Shown: piece by piece, positions 24,826-32,818 of the stretch
How positions within the stretch are numbered: the first letter of the stretch is position 1
How the letters are laid out: every line of letters starts with the position of its first letter
Origin: Deferribacteraceae bacterium UBA6793
GTDB lineage: Bacteria; Chrysiogenota; Deferribacteres; Deferribacterales; Geovibrionaceae
Direction: 5' to 3'
DNA length: 64,000 bases
Assembly: GCA_002452405.1 (NCBI GenBank)
Contig: DKFP01000007.1
Coordinates: forward strand, 23,200-87,199
Notes under the pieces: model-generated
Databases searched by the model: none
Seen by the model: the letters and a program-made list of their open reading frames with translations, nothing else
What the model was told of the DNA's origin: nothing
Position numbers and translations under genes: made by a program

Positions 24826-25635
24826 TTATTTGGATTTGCCGCCGTGCCCGCCACCGCCACCGCCACCGTGTCCGCCGCCGCCATGACCGCCGGAGCCGCC
24901 GGAACTTCCGCCGGAACCGTGTCCTTCACTTCCGCTGTGTCCGCCGGAAGAACCCATGGACGAGGCGGAGTTGCCGTGTTCAATATGGCTGTGCATGGTT
25001 TCCGCCATGTTCTGTGCGTTTGTGCCTGCGTTTTTCATAAAGTGGTGTCTGTATTCGCTTATCTCGTCGGCGGAAAGATTGTCCAGTGATTCGTCGGCAA
25101 TGCCAGCCGCGCTGGTTTCTTTAACACCGTATCTCAGCATGTCCCTGTAAAAAGCCATCACGGCAACTGCGTATTTCTCTTTGTCCTGCTGCATGGATGC
25201 GAGGCGTTTTGCTGTCTTTGTCATGGATGCTTCGTTCGCTCCGGCAGCCAGGGCATCCGCAGCGATATCCGCTGTGTTTTCCGCCTGTTTGCCTTTCAGC
25301 CCCATTTGTTTCGCCACAGCATATGCCGTTTCATACCTTGCCTTAACTTTCAGGGCTGCGTTTGCCACTGCCTGTTGCTGAACCTTTTTGGCAATGCCCT
25401 CCAGCACTTTTTCGCTGACCCGTGTTGCAGACATACCTATTTGGGCATTCAGCGCATTTTCAATAGCCGCTGTCGTCTCCTGTGCGTATCCCGCGGCTCT
25501 GGTGCGCTCGGTGAGTTTTGCGGCAAGTGACTTTTCAGCGCCGTTCTTTTCAGCCGTCCTTCCAAGGTTGTCGTATATATCAGCCAAAGCCGGAACGGCT
25601 GTCAGCAGCAAAACAAGCAATGCAAAAAACCTCAT
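24826..25635 (-). CDS. Secreted protein with Gly/His-rich tail
   Basis: A 269-residue protein with a Sec signal peptide (MRFFALLVLLLTAVPALA-D). Residues 20-215 are Ala-rich and mostly helical with no known motif. The C-terminal 50 residues are almost wholly Gly, Ser and His (GSSGGHSGSEGHGSGG, GGHGGGGHGGGG). His-Gly tails can bind metals or act as flexible linkers; function is not recognised. It is the last gene of the leftward cluster with the ECF sigma factor, abuts the lipoprotein gene by one base and is followed by a strong terminator. The other cluster end also encodes a Gly-rich secreted protein. Confidence 0.8.
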   Translation of the reverse strand: MRFFALLVLLLTAVPALADIYDNLGRTAEKNGAEKSLAAKLTERTRAAGYAQETTAAIENALNAQIGMSATRVSEKVLEGIAKKVQQQAVANAALKVKARYETAYAVAKQMGLKGKQAENTADIAADALAAGANEASMTKTAKRLASMQQDKEKYAVAVMAFYRDMLRYGVKETSAAGIADESLDNLSADEISEYRHHFMKNAGTNAQNMAETMHSHIEHGNSASSMGSSGGHSGSEGHGSGGSSGGSGGHGGGGHGGGGGGGHGGKSK

Positions 25636-25636
25636 C

Positions 25637-25948
25637 TCAATCCTCCTGATACACGCAGACGGTGCCGCCGAAATCGTCCTGCTGCTTCATATCACATTCG
25701 GGCAGATATATTTCGCCGTCTTTTTCGAGATAATAGGTGAACTCCCTGCTCTCAGGTATCGTCACCGTCCATATTTTTCCCTGTTTCACCGCTTCTTTTT
25801 TCGTAAATCCGTCCGCGGACGAATAGAAAGCTACGCTATTCGCGTCTTTAACACGGAAATATCCTTTCATTACAGAATCTTCCGTTTTAAATTCCACTGC
25901 GGCGCAGCCTGTAAGAAATGTCAGAAGCAGTGCCGTTAATATCCTCAG
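25637..25948 (-). CDS. Small CBM48-like lipoprotein, probable CTG start
   Basis: From GTG 25897 the frame gives 86 residues, but the same frame continues upstream and encodes a lipoprotein leader, RILTALLLTFLTGC (lipobox LTGC). No ATG, GTG or TTG is available before an in-frame stop. CTG at 25948 gives MRILTALLLTFLTGC, with AGGGAG six bases upstream (25960-25955) and a CTGA overlap with the anti-sigma gene stop. The domain YTYYLEKDGEIYLPE..DDFGG parallels the C-terminus of the neighbouring anti-sigma-like protein, so it looks like a free glycogen-binding-like domain. The start is inference. Confidence 0.7.
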   Translation of the reverse strand: MRILTALLLTFLTGCAAVEFKTEDSVMKGYFRVKDANSVAFYSSADGFTKKEAVKQGKIWTVTIPESREFTYYLEKDGEIYLPECDMKQQDDFGGTVCVYQED

Positions 25949-26508
25949 ATATCGCTCCCTATGGTTATTACGGAGTTTTCCCCTCCGAAGTCATCCACCT
26001 GTTTTGCAGGTGATGCAGGATCGGCTATTTTTGTCTTTCCGTCAAGTATATAGGTGTAGGTATACTCACCTTTTTCCAGGGGGACGTTCACCTGCCAGTA
26101 TCCGTCGCCCACAGGTTTCATGTCTATGCTCTGCCAGTCGGAAAAACTGCCAGCCAGCGCCACATGACCCGCGTCCGGCATATGTACGACGAATCTGTAT
26201 CCGCCTGTGTGCTGTTCCGGGACAGGTGCAAACATGAACACCTTCAAAGCCACTACCAGCGATGCCGCCAGTGCTGTTAAAGACATTACCGATGCGGGAG
26301 TGAAAACTCGTCTGTGTTCCGTTTTTATCTCAGGAAGGGGAGGCGCCTGTGGTGTCATCCCCGACATAAGCATCTCCGTGTCCAGCATGGAGAGCGTTTC
26401 CGTGCAGAAATTGTCGTCTTTGTTTATCTCTTTGACGAACTCCGCTTTTTCCTCAAGACTCAGCTCGTCGTCGATATACTGACTTATAAGAATATCTCTG
26501 TTATCCAT
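25945..26508 (-). CDS. Probable anti-sigma protein with CBM48 domain
   Basis: A 187-residue protein. The first 50 residues (ISQYIDDELSLEEKAEFVKEI) resemble the cytoplasmic helices of anti-sigma factors, but the His-Cys-Cys zinc motif is missing. A membrane segment at about residues 72-94 follows, then a periplasmic domain with RFVVHMPDAGHVALAGSFSDW, YTYTYILDGK, DPASPAKQVDDFGGENSV, typical of the CBM48/AMPK glycogen-binding fold. Its gene overlaps the ECF sigma stop by eight bases. Likely holds the sigma factor at the membrane and could sense a carbohydrate or envelope ligand; the sensing role is inference. Confidence 0.78.
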   Translation of the reverse strand: MDNRDILISQYIDDELSLEEKAEFVKEINKDDNFCTETLSMLDTEMLMSGMTPQAPPLPEIKTEHRRVFTPASVMSLTALAASLVVALKVFMFAPVPEQHTGGYRFVVHMPDAGHVALAGSFSDWQSIDMKPVGDGYWQVNVPLEKGEYTYTYILDGKTKIADPASPAKQVDDFGGENSVITIGSDI

Positions 26509-26983
26509 CCGAAACCTCCAGTAAAGCCCTCAGTCTTTGTCTGGCTCTGTGTATCTTTACTTTCACATTGGCAACGGAAAGTCCCGCCGCCTGTGCTATC
26601 TCTTCGTATTTAAGTCCTTCAGCACCCGCCATTGAGAGCAGATTCCGCTCATCCTGAGTCAGGCTTTTCATAGCTGTTTTAAGCCTGTTTTGAGCCTGCC
26701 TGCATATCAGTATGCTTTCCGGACTCTTTTCGTCAGCAGGTTCATAACCCTCCGGTATTTCGGAAAATCTGTTTCTGCGACGCCTGTCAAGAAAGATGCT
26801 TTTTGCTACGGTGTAGAGCAATGCCGGATTTTGCTGATCTGGGTATGATTGCGCATATCTGATGAAGGTGTCCTGAAAGACATCCTCAGCTTCGTGGGTG
26901 TCCCCCGAAAGTCTAATCAGATAGGCGAAAAGTTTCTGCCTGTTCTGTTCAAAAAAATCCGTCAGTGCCGTATTGTGTTTCAT
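26501..26983 (-). CDS. ECF-type RNA polymerase sigma factor
   Basis: A 160-residue sigma-70 family protein. Region 2 is LFAYLIRLSGDTHEAEDVFQDTF with SYPDQQNPALLYTVAKSIFLDRRRR, and region 4 is LTQDERNLLSMAGAEGL, YEEIAQAAGLSVANVKVKIHRARQRL. I use ATG 26983 rather than the TTG 36 bases upstream, which would lie in a GC-rich hairpin. It overlaps the probable anti-sigma gene. The targets are likely to include the cluster itself, but I could not identify a repeated GAAC-type promoter. Confidence 0.92.
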   Translation of the reverse strand: MKHNTALTDFFEQNRQKLFAYLIRLSGDTHEAEDVFQDTFIRYAQSYPDQQNPALLYTVAKSIFLDRRRRNRFSEIPEGYEPADEKSPESILICRQAQNRLKTAMKSLTQDERNLLSMAGAEGLKYEEIAQAAGLSVANVKVKIHRARQRLRALLEVSDG

Positions 26984-26996
26984 ATGCTCTATTATA

Positions 26997-27016
26997 GCGG
27001 GGGCAGAAGCCCCCGC
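26997..27016. terminator. GC-rich hairpin between the glycine-rich gene and the sigma gene
   Basis: A perfect 8 bp stem GCGGGGGC / GCCCCCGC with a 4-base loop. No T-run follows on the minus strand (TATAATAG follows), so it may act as a partial terminator, lowering sigma gene expression relative to the preceding gene, or protect the upstream mRNA 3' end. Confidence 0.5.
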
Positions 27017-27026
27017 CAAATGTTTC

Positions 27027-27422
27027 TTACATTGAGAATGAAGGGTCTGTGGAAGTTGTTGTATCTGTAGTAGTGTCAGTCGTAGTGTCAGTTGCGGGGT
27101 GGTTCACGTCATAGTTGTATTTGTTGCCCATGCCTGTTCCGTCCGCGGGGTGTGAACCTGTGCCGTCACCGTGTCCGCCGGCCTGTGAACCGTGACCGCC
27201 GGATGCTCCTGCTCCGGATGAGGAACCTGTTCCGCCTGATGATGAGCCACCTGAAGAGGATCCGCCTGATGATGAACCACCGGAAGATGAACCGCCTGAA
27301 GAAGATGAACTGCCGTGTCCGTGACCGCCTCCGTGTCCTCCCATGCTGCCTTTGCCGGCAAATGCCTGTCCGGATGCCATAACCATAATTGCCACTGTTA
27401 AAACTGCAATAACTTTTCTCAT
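27027..27422 (-). CDS. Secreted Gly/Ser-repeat protein
   Basis: A 131-residue protein with signal peptide (MRKVIAVLTVAIMVMASGQAFA-G), then GGHGGGHGHG, five tandem GGSSS units (about residues 42-66), a further Gly/His/Ser stretch and a Thr/Asp tail with TDTT repeats. No enzymatic motif. Such low-complexity exported proteins may form surface material or bind metal through His. It is first in the leftward cluster, with a GC hairpin before the sigma factor gene. The repeats are coded with varied codons, suggesting selection on the protein. Confidence 0.75.
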   Translation of the reverse strand: MRKVIAVLTVAIMVMASGQAFAGKGSMGGHGGGHGHGSSSSSGGSSSGGSSSGGSSSGGSSSGGTGSSSGAGASGGHGSQAGGHGDGTGSHPADGTGMGNKYNYDVNHPATDTTTDTTTDTTTSTDPSFSM

Positions 27423-27584
27423 GTTGTGTCTCCTTGTTTCTATAGGGTGTTTGTACTCTCATAACGAACGACAAACTAAATGGTTACAGAAAAGTTATGA
27501 AAAAAATGACGTCCTCAAATTTTTATTATTATTTTGACTGTGACTTTTTCATTTCAAAACCATCTTATTTAATATGAGGTGCGT

Positions 27585-28634
27585 ATGAGATATTCAAAAT
27601 ATATAATCCCGATGCTTCTGATGTTCAGCATTGCCCCTGCGGCACAGGCGGCGAAGTATGAGACTGCCATATTCGCAGGCGGCTGTTTCTGGTGTATGGA
27701 GCCTCCATTTTCGTTTCTGGACGGCGTTAAGGACGTTTCCGCCGGATATACCGGAGGCAAAACAGAAAACCCCACATATGAACAGGTTTCCACAGGCAGG
27801 ACAGGGCATTATGAAGCTGTGCGTGTAATTTACGACCCTGCAAAAGTCAAATATGAAAGGCTTCTTGACATATTCTGGAAGAACATCGACCCAACGGACG
27901 ACGGCGGGCAGTTTGCAGACCGGGGCACTCAGTATCTCACAGCAGTGTTCTATACAACTCCTCAGCAGAAGGCGGTTGCTGAAAAATCAAAAGAGGCGCT
28001 GGGTAAATCCGGAAAATTCAAAATGCCTATAGCAACAGCCATCCTGCCGGCAAAGAAGTTCTACGCGGCAGAGAACTACCACCAGAACTATTTCCAGACC
28101 AATAAAGACCACTATGACAGGTATAAGGTCGGTTCCGGAAGGGCGGGGTACATCGAACGCACATGGGGAAAACAGGAGAAGAAAGTGAATCAGAAATATA
28201 AAAAACCGTCGGAAGACGAGCTTAAAAAGAGGCTGTCGCAGCTTCAGTACAACGTGACACAGAAAGAAGCCACTGAGCGTCCTTTCAGCAACGAATACTG
28301 GGACAATCACAAAGATGGCATATACGTTGATATCGCCACAGGTGAGCCGCTGTTCAGCTCAAAGGATAAGTTCGATTCCGGTACAGGCTGGCCCAGCTTC
28401 ACAAAACCCATAGATAAGTCCATGGTAACGGAGAAAGAGGATTTCAGACTCTTTTCCAAACGTACCGAAGTGCGCAGCAAATACGGCGATTCGCATCTTG
28501 GACACGTTTTTGACGACGGACCCCAAGACAAAGGCGGTATGCGCTATTGCATAAACTCCGCGTCACTCCGTTTCATCCCGAAAGAAAATCTTGAAAAGGA
28601 AGGTTACGGCGAATACCTGAAACTGTTTAAATGA
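27585..28634 (+). CDS. msrAB: Periplasmic methionine sulfoxide reductase MsrA/MsrB fusion
   Basis: A 349-residue two-domain repair enzyme with a signal peptide (MRYSKYIIPMLLMFSIAPAAQA). MsrA: catalytic Cys in GGCFWCMEPPF, GYTGGKTENPTYEQV, GHYEAVRV and AENYHQNYF. MsrB: GTGWPSFTKP, RTEVRSKYGDSHLGHVF and catalytic Cys in RYCINSASLRF. The usual zinc CxxC of MsrB is absent (IATGEPLF), as in non-zinc forms. It reduces both S- and R-methionine sulfoxide in exported proteins. ATG 27585 is preferred, five bases after GAGG, over the upstream GTG. Divergent from the Gly-rich gene. Confidence 0.94.
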   Translation: MRYSKYIIPMLLMFSIAPAAQAAKYETAIFAGGCFWCMEPPFSFLDGVKDVSAGYTGGKTENPTYEQVSTGRTGHYEAVRVIYDPAKVKYERLLDIFWKNIDPTDDGGQFADRGTQYLTAVFYTTPQQKAVAEKSKEALGKSGKFKMPIATAILPAKKFYAAENYHQNYFQTNKDHYDRYKVGSGRAGYIERTWGKQEKKVNQKYKKPSEDELKKRLSQLQYNVTQKEATERPFSNEYWDNHKDGIYVDIATGEPLFSSKDKFDSGTGWPSFTKPIDKSMVTEKEDFRLFSKRTEVRSKYGDSHLGHVFDDGPQDKGGMRYCINSASLRFIPKENLEKEGYGEYLKLFK

Positions 28635-28690
28635 GAATCTTATGTAAGGCTTTGGGATTAAGTCCGTGTCTGATGACAGAACAGTAAAAA

Positions 28691-28733
28691 GACAAGGCCG
28701 CCGCGTCTCTGCGTTCCTTGTGAAGCATTCTAA
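28691..28733. repeat. Degenerate copy F of the dispersed repeat
   Basis: CGTCTCTGCG followed by GTGAAGCATTCT matches the right half of copy E (CGTCTCTGCG..GTGAAGCAGTCT). The left half is not recognisable, so this is a partial or decayed copy. Confidence 0.4.
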
Positions 28734-28793
28734 TGCCATGTCGGGATTTATGTAAACACACCACTGCATCCATTCGTGCATGTTGTGTGCCGT

Positions 28794-29534
28794 TTACTCT
28801 TCATCCTCATTGGCTTGTGAACCGCTGTCGCCCATAACAGGATGCAGGTTGTCAACCTCACCCCTGATGCTGATGTTCTGTTTTTGTCCGGCGAATTTAA
28901 TTGTTCCGCTGAGGTCAACGTCGGAGTTGACGATATTCAGCCTGTTCAGTCTTACGGTGCCTTTCATATCCATCTCGTTTTTGTCGGATGAACGCAGATG
29001 GTTGATGGTTATCATTTTTCCTTTGGTCTCAACGTCGGTTGAGATATTCTCAAAGGGCATTTCACCCAGAGGCGTTTTCATAAGCATTTTGTCGGCTTTA
29101 ACGCTTATTTTCGAAGTGTCGGATTTGATGTCTATATTGCCTTTAACATTTACGTTGCCGTGCAGGCTGACCGGTTCTTTGATGAAGTCCAGAGCACTGC
29201 CGCTGGTTGTAACGTCAAATTCCATATCCGAGTCGGAAATCTTAGCCTGTGCCGTATAGATTCCCTTAACGTCGATGCTCATATTGCCTGTGAAAAGGGT
29301 CAGGGGCGTATGGTGAAAGGTGAAATCTCCGATTTCATTCCCATTAACTGTCACACCCGTCAGTTTGGTTGAGAACATACCGGATTCGATACCTGCATAT
29401 TGGAGGCGGAACCCCATGTTTTTTGCTGATTTTGCTGCTGTGTTCTCAATGTAGGACCCGAAGGGGAAAAAAGCCCAGAGCGCCGCTGCGAACGCAAGAA
29501 TAAAAACGCCGAATGATATCAGGATTTTGTTCAT
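28794..29534 (-). CDS. gspN: Type II secretion protein GspN
   Basis: A 246-residue protein with an N-terminal membrane anchor (ILISFGVFILAFAAALWAFF) and a beta-rich periplasmic body of repeated strands (LTGVTVNGNEIGDF, GNVNVKGNIDIKSD), as in GspN of delta-proteobacterial-type systems. The end is acidic. It is the last gene of the leftward arm and its start overlaps gspM by four bases. GspN is an accessory inner-membrane component of unknown exact role; assignment rests on structure and position. Confidence 0.75.
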   Translation of the reverse strand: MNKILISFGVFILAFAAALWAFFPFGSYIENTAAKSAKNMGFRLQYAGIESGMFSTKLTGVTVNGNEIGDFTFHHTPLTLFTGNMSIDVKGIYTAQAKISDSDMEFDVTTSGSALDFIKEPVSLHGNVNVKGNIDIKSDTSKISVKADKMLMKTPLGEMPFENISTDVETKGKMITINHLRSSDKNEMDMKGTVRLNRLNIVNSDVDLSGTIKFAGQKQNISIRGEVDNLHPVMGDSGSQANEDEE

Positions 29535-29986
29535 GATTTCTCGGCCTGTATCACAAGATTAAGGCGTTTTTCGTTATCAAATCTTTTGCTTATTTTAACG
29601 CTGTTCAGTTTTATGTTTGATCTGCCTTCGAGGATACGGATGAAGCTGACCGCTTCGTCCCCTGTTACACTGTCCACGCGGAAGGAGACCGATTCGCCGC
29701 CCTGAACGTTTATAGGTTTCATATCGCCGAGACGGCTAGAAAGCCCCAGAGCCTCTGCGCTGGTCTCTATGAAGCTGAGAAGTCCTTCCTCAACTTTCGG
29801 ACTCTGCACGGGAGCTTTGAGCGTCTGCATGTAATAATCCAGAGCCTTTCCTGTTTTTTCTATTGTGTCGGTGTACGCGGTCTCAGCCTTTGCCGTTGCG
29901 GAGCTGAAACCCGAATATGTCCAGTAGAATACGAGGAAAATCACCCCGCATATCAGTGCTGTTAAGGTTAATTTATCTCTGTTCAC
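29531..29986 (-). CDS. gspM: Type II secretion protein GspM
   Basis: A 151-residue bitopic protein: a membrane helix (LTALICGVIFLVFYWTYSG, residues 7-25) and a periplasmic part ending in a ferredoxin-like fold with SFRVDSVTGDEAVSFIRIL and VKISKRFDNEKRLNLVI. GspM pairs with GspL in the inner-membrane platform. The gene overlaps both gspL and gspN by four bases. Sequence conservation is weak in this family, so the call depends on its position between L and N. Confidence 0.8.
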   Translation of the reverse strand: MNRDKLTLTALICGVIFLVFYWTYSGFSSATAKAETAYTDTIEKTGKALDYYMQTLKAPVQSPKVEEGLLSFIETSAEALGLSSRLGDMKPINVQGGESVSFRVDSVTGDEAVSFIRILEGRSNIKLNSVKISKRFDNEKRLNLVIQAEKS

Positions 29987-30969
29987 TGCTGAAACCTCAA
30001 TGTGAAGGTGATGTTTCCGTCCTGCTTTTTGGTGTCAAGGAGGTTTATCTCCTTGCCTGTCTCTTTTTTAAGCTGTTTGCGGAAATCCTCTATAAAGGCG
30101 TAGTCGGAGGTTACTCCTTCGTAAACCACGCTTCTGTTTTTGATGTCTATTGAGTTTGCCGTTATCCTTTCGGACTGCGCACGGCTTATCTGCTCAAGGA
30201 TTGCGAGAGTTTCAAACGATGCCCCGCCGCCAGCTTTTTCGGCTTTGAACTTGAGCTGACCATAGGGGTCGGACGTGTCGGCGACGTGTGCCTGCTGGTA
30301 GATACGGTTCAGCATTCCGTCAGCCCGCTGTGCCTTGTTGTCCTGATATGCGTAGCGGAACCACAGACCGAGCACAAAGAGCGCGTATATCACAACCAGC
30401 GCTATGATATGGAATTTATATTCGCCCAGAGCCGCTTTCGGTGCTTTAACGAAGGGTATTGTGAGGGCGGAGGAAGACGGAACCTGCGTGGGTTTCGGTG
30501 AGTTCTGCCCCTGTTTTTCGATATGGGTGATTATGCCGTCCTCGGACTGGATGGAGGTGTCGGCATAGGTGTGTACGAATGTTTCCGTTGTGCCGTAGCG
30601 GATTGCCATGGGGCTTGTCACTCTGCCGGCTTTGTTCAAAACGGACATCATGTTTCTGTTTTCCGTGAGGTCGGGTTTAAGCATACATATAAGGAAGTTG
30701 TCTCCTTTTTTCATATATGCGAAGTTGGACGTGAGTTCCGCCGGAAACTGTGACGAGAGGTAGTTGCGGATGAACATATCCGTTTTTCTTTTTGGCGCCT
30801 GCGGAAACTCCATTCCGGTGTAAAAGAATGAGGTGTCGTCAATTATCAGGTTATATCCTGATTTCATAGAGAGTACAGCCGCCTGATCCACAGGGGTTTT
30901 CGCGGCTTCTGTCAGAATAAAAAAATCGGAACCGCCCGTCAGAAGGATTGTGTTAGTAGTAGTCTCCAT
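29983..30969 (-). CDS. gspL: Type II secretion protein GspL
   Basis: A 328-residue protein with a cytoplasmic actin-like N-terminal part (residues 1-185, short for GspL), a membrane helix near residues 189-208 (FHIIALVVIYALFVLGLWF) and a periplasmic ferredoxin-like domain ending NITFTLRFQQ. GspL recruits the ATPase GspE to the membrane and binds GspM. It overlaps gspK by 17 bases and gspM by four. Confidence 0.82.
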   Translation of the reverse strand: METTTNTILLTGGSDFFILTEAAKTPVDQAAVLSMKSGYNLIIDDTSFFYTGMEFPQAPKRKTDMFIRNYLSSQFPAELTSNFAYMKKGDNFLICMLKPDLTENRNMMSVLNKAGRVTSPMAIRYGTTETFVHTYADTSIQSEDGIITHIEKQGQNSPKPTQVPSSSALTIPFVKAPKAALGEYKFHIIALVVIYALFVLGLWFRYAYQDNKAQRADGMLNRIYQQAHVADTSDPYGQLKFKAEKAGGGASFETLAILEQISRAQSERITANSIDIKNRSVVYEGVTSDYAFIEDFRKQLKKETGKEINLLDTKKQDGNITFTLRFQQ

Positions 30970-31873
30970 CTAAACCTGCCATAAATCTTATAACTGCTGT
31001 ATTTGTGCCCTCTTTGCTTATCAGGGCGTGATAGAAACGGGGAACATCGTTTAAGGTTATCTCAACCCTGACATAAAATAAAGTGCTTTTTACGGTGATG
31101 TAGGGCAGTACCTTCAGATATACGTCCGAGGGAACGCCGAATTCTTTCTGTATGTTCGAAACGTCTTTCAGTTCGTCTTTCTTTGTATAGTCTGCAATCT
31201 GCTCTGCATAGTCTTCCAGCTCCGGAAGGAACATTTTTATGGTGGCTTCGGATGCAAAGTTCAGGTTAATTGCGTTGCCGTCATCCTGCGACGTAAAATA
31301 TTTTATCAGCTTATTGTAGTTGTCCGGATTTTTTGAGAGAATCCTGAGCTCCGTTATGGTTTCGAGGGGTGAGTTCTTTGTCTTGAACTCCATGCCGGAA
31401 TATTCGTAACCTCCGTTTTCGTTACCGCCGACGGAAGTGTCGCTGTCTGCGTCTATATAGTCGAGAATCTCCGCACAGTCCATGTCTTCTATCTGTTCTT
31501 CATCAACAATTTCGTCGCACGCCTTTCTGAAGCGCTCGGCATCGTATTTTTTGCTCTCCACCATATCGTTAAGAGGAATCTTTGCGTTAATCGGTGTGAC
31601 GGATATTGAAACAGTTCCGTATGGCACCTCTGTAAGGGGTATCATTGCCCAGTCCTCTTCGCGGGAATCGTAAGAATTGTCGTCGTCTTCAAGTATCTGC
31701 TCAACAGCGGTCACGGCGGACATTGCATAAATGTGGGACTGGTTCTCATAAAAATCGTCGGAAACGTTTGTAAAGTTCTCCATGCTCTTTTCATAGACGT
31801 ATATGGCGGCGGATGCACCGAACGCTATGAATATCAGAACGAAGATCAGTACGGAGCCTTTGCTGTTTCTCAT
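30953..31873 (-). CDS. gspK: Type II secretion minor pseudopilin GspK
   Basis: A 306-residue protein with an N-terminal hydrophobic helix after a short basic leader (MRNSKGSVLIFVLIFIAFGASAA), and the large insertion typical of GspK, including IPLNDMVESKKYDAERFRKA and DMDCAEILDYIDADSDTS. The prepilin Glu at +5 is absent, as is normal for GspK. LNLNFASE-like NLNFASEATIKMFLP suits the SAM-like domain. It caps the pseudopilus tip with GspI and GspJ. Overlaps gspJ by four bases. Confidence 0.88.
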   Translation of the reverse strand: MRNSKGSVLIFVLIFIAFGASAAIYVYEKSMENFTNVSDDFYENQSHIYAMSAVTAVEQILEDDDNSYDSREEDWAMIPLTEVPYGTVSISVTPINAKIPLNDMVESKKYDAERFRKACDEIVDEEQIEDMDCAEILDYIDADSDTSVGGNENGGYEYSGMEFKTKNSPLETITELRILSKNPDNYNKLIKYFTSQDDGNAINLNFASEATIKMFLPELEDYAEQIADYTKKDELKDVSNIQKEFGVPSDVYLKVLPYITVKSTLFYVRVEITLNDVPRFYHALISKEGTNTAVIRFMAGLDGDYY

Positions 31874-32493
31874 TCGTTTTCCGCCATATCAGCAGGTATG
31901 TCCGTTGACGATGAATCGGTTGACGAAGCGCTGCCGGAAGCCGACTGTGCCGCATTCGTAAGCCCTTTTGATGTGAAGCCGCAGCCCGCCACAAATTCAA
32001 CGGGTATATCCTTATATTTGAAAGACACCTGAATTATGGTGTCGGTGCTGTCGTAGTCTTCGGTGAAGCGGTAGCCGTTGTGGGAATAGACAGTGAAATC
32101 GGTGACCTCAGGCAGCAGCCTCAGCTCCCATTCATATCCTAAGTCGGTCTGTTCCTCTTTGCGTATGAGCCATCCGTCGTCGTCCACGTAATACGTTATG
32201 TCAACGGGCATGGCGCGGTCGAGTTTTATGGTGTTCAGGCTGGTGAATTTCAGTACGGCGTTCTTGCCTGCGTTGTTAATGGTGAGGGAATCCTGATAAA
32301 GCTGCAAAAGGTCGGGTTTGAAGAGTTTTCGGGACGATATCAGAAGGACGTTCGCCCTGTTGCTCTTTTCCGCCGCCTCTTTAGATGCGAGAACTGAGTT
32401 GAAAAGCGAATAGACCCCCATCACAACGAAGGATGAGATGACAAGGGCAATAAGCATTTCTATCAGAGTAAAGCCGCTGTTACTGCGCTTCAT
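31870..32493 (-). CDS. gspJ: Type II secretion minor pseudopilin GspJ
   Basis: A 207-residue pseudopilin starting MKRSNSGFTLIEMLIALVIS, with the prepilin peptidase site G/F and Glu at +5. YVDDDGWLIRKEEQ and WELRLLPEVTDFTVY fit GspJ. I prefer ATG 32493, which gives a normal short leader; a longer frame to 32547 lies inside gspI. The C-terminus is Ser/Asp-rich (SSTDSSSTD). Works with GspI and GspK at the pseudopilus tip. Confidence 0.88.
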   Translation of the reverse strand: MKRSNSGFTLIEMLIALVISSFVVMGVYSLFNSVLASKEAAEKSNRANVLLISSRKLFKPDLLQLYQDSLTINNAGKNAVLKFTSLNTIKLDRAMPVDITYYVDDDGWLIRKEEQTDLGYEWELRLLPEVTDFTVYSHNGYRFTEDYDSTDTIIQVSFKYKDIPVEFVAGCGFTSKGLTNAAQSASGSASSTDSSSTDIPADMAENE

Positions 32494-32818
32494 AATAGTA
32501 GTACACCGATTTTGCGTCCTTCGCCTCGCAGGTGAGTTTGATTTCATCCACTCCGGGATAGAGCGCTTTGCCTGCTTCGGTTGTAAATTTTATTTTTGTG
32601 CCATCAGGCATGTTCTTGGTTTCGTTAAAATTTCTGCCAGGGTAATTCATCTGTTCCAGAACCCGCAGGTAGCCCGCTTCGTTTACATATGCCTTGCGCA
32701 CAGAGTATTCCGAAGCGTTCAGGGATACAAACGTCAGCCTGTATATTCCCAGCATACTGAGCGAGAGAATCGCCAGCGCTATCAGTATCTCTATCAGGGT
32801 GAAACCTTTGCAGCTCAT
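32480..32818 (-). CDS. gspI: Type II secretion minor pseudopilin GspI
   Basis: A 112-residue pseudopilin with leader MSCKG and helix FTLIEILIALAILSLSMLG (Glu +5). VNEAGYLRVLEQ and the short beta domain agree with GspI. It sits in the G-H-I-J-K order, overlapping gspH by four bases and gspJ by 14. Confidence 0.9.
   Translation of the reverse strand: MSCKGFTLIEILIALAILSLSMLGIYRLTFVSLNASEYSVRKAYVNEAGYLRVLEQMNYPGRNFNETKNMPDGTKIKFTTEAGKALYPGVDEIKLTCEAKDAKSVYYYYEAQ

Noticed and set aside
24826..25635. Considered calling the Gly/His-rich protein a metal chaperone or silk-like protein
   Set aside because: Low-complexity composition alone does not show function.
27092..27382. Plus-strand ORF opposite the Gly/Ser repeat gene, and the repeat itself as a possible CRISPR or VNTR
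   Set aside because: The repeats are short codon-level repeats of a low-complexity protein, with no spacers of equal length; the opposite ORF is a shadow.
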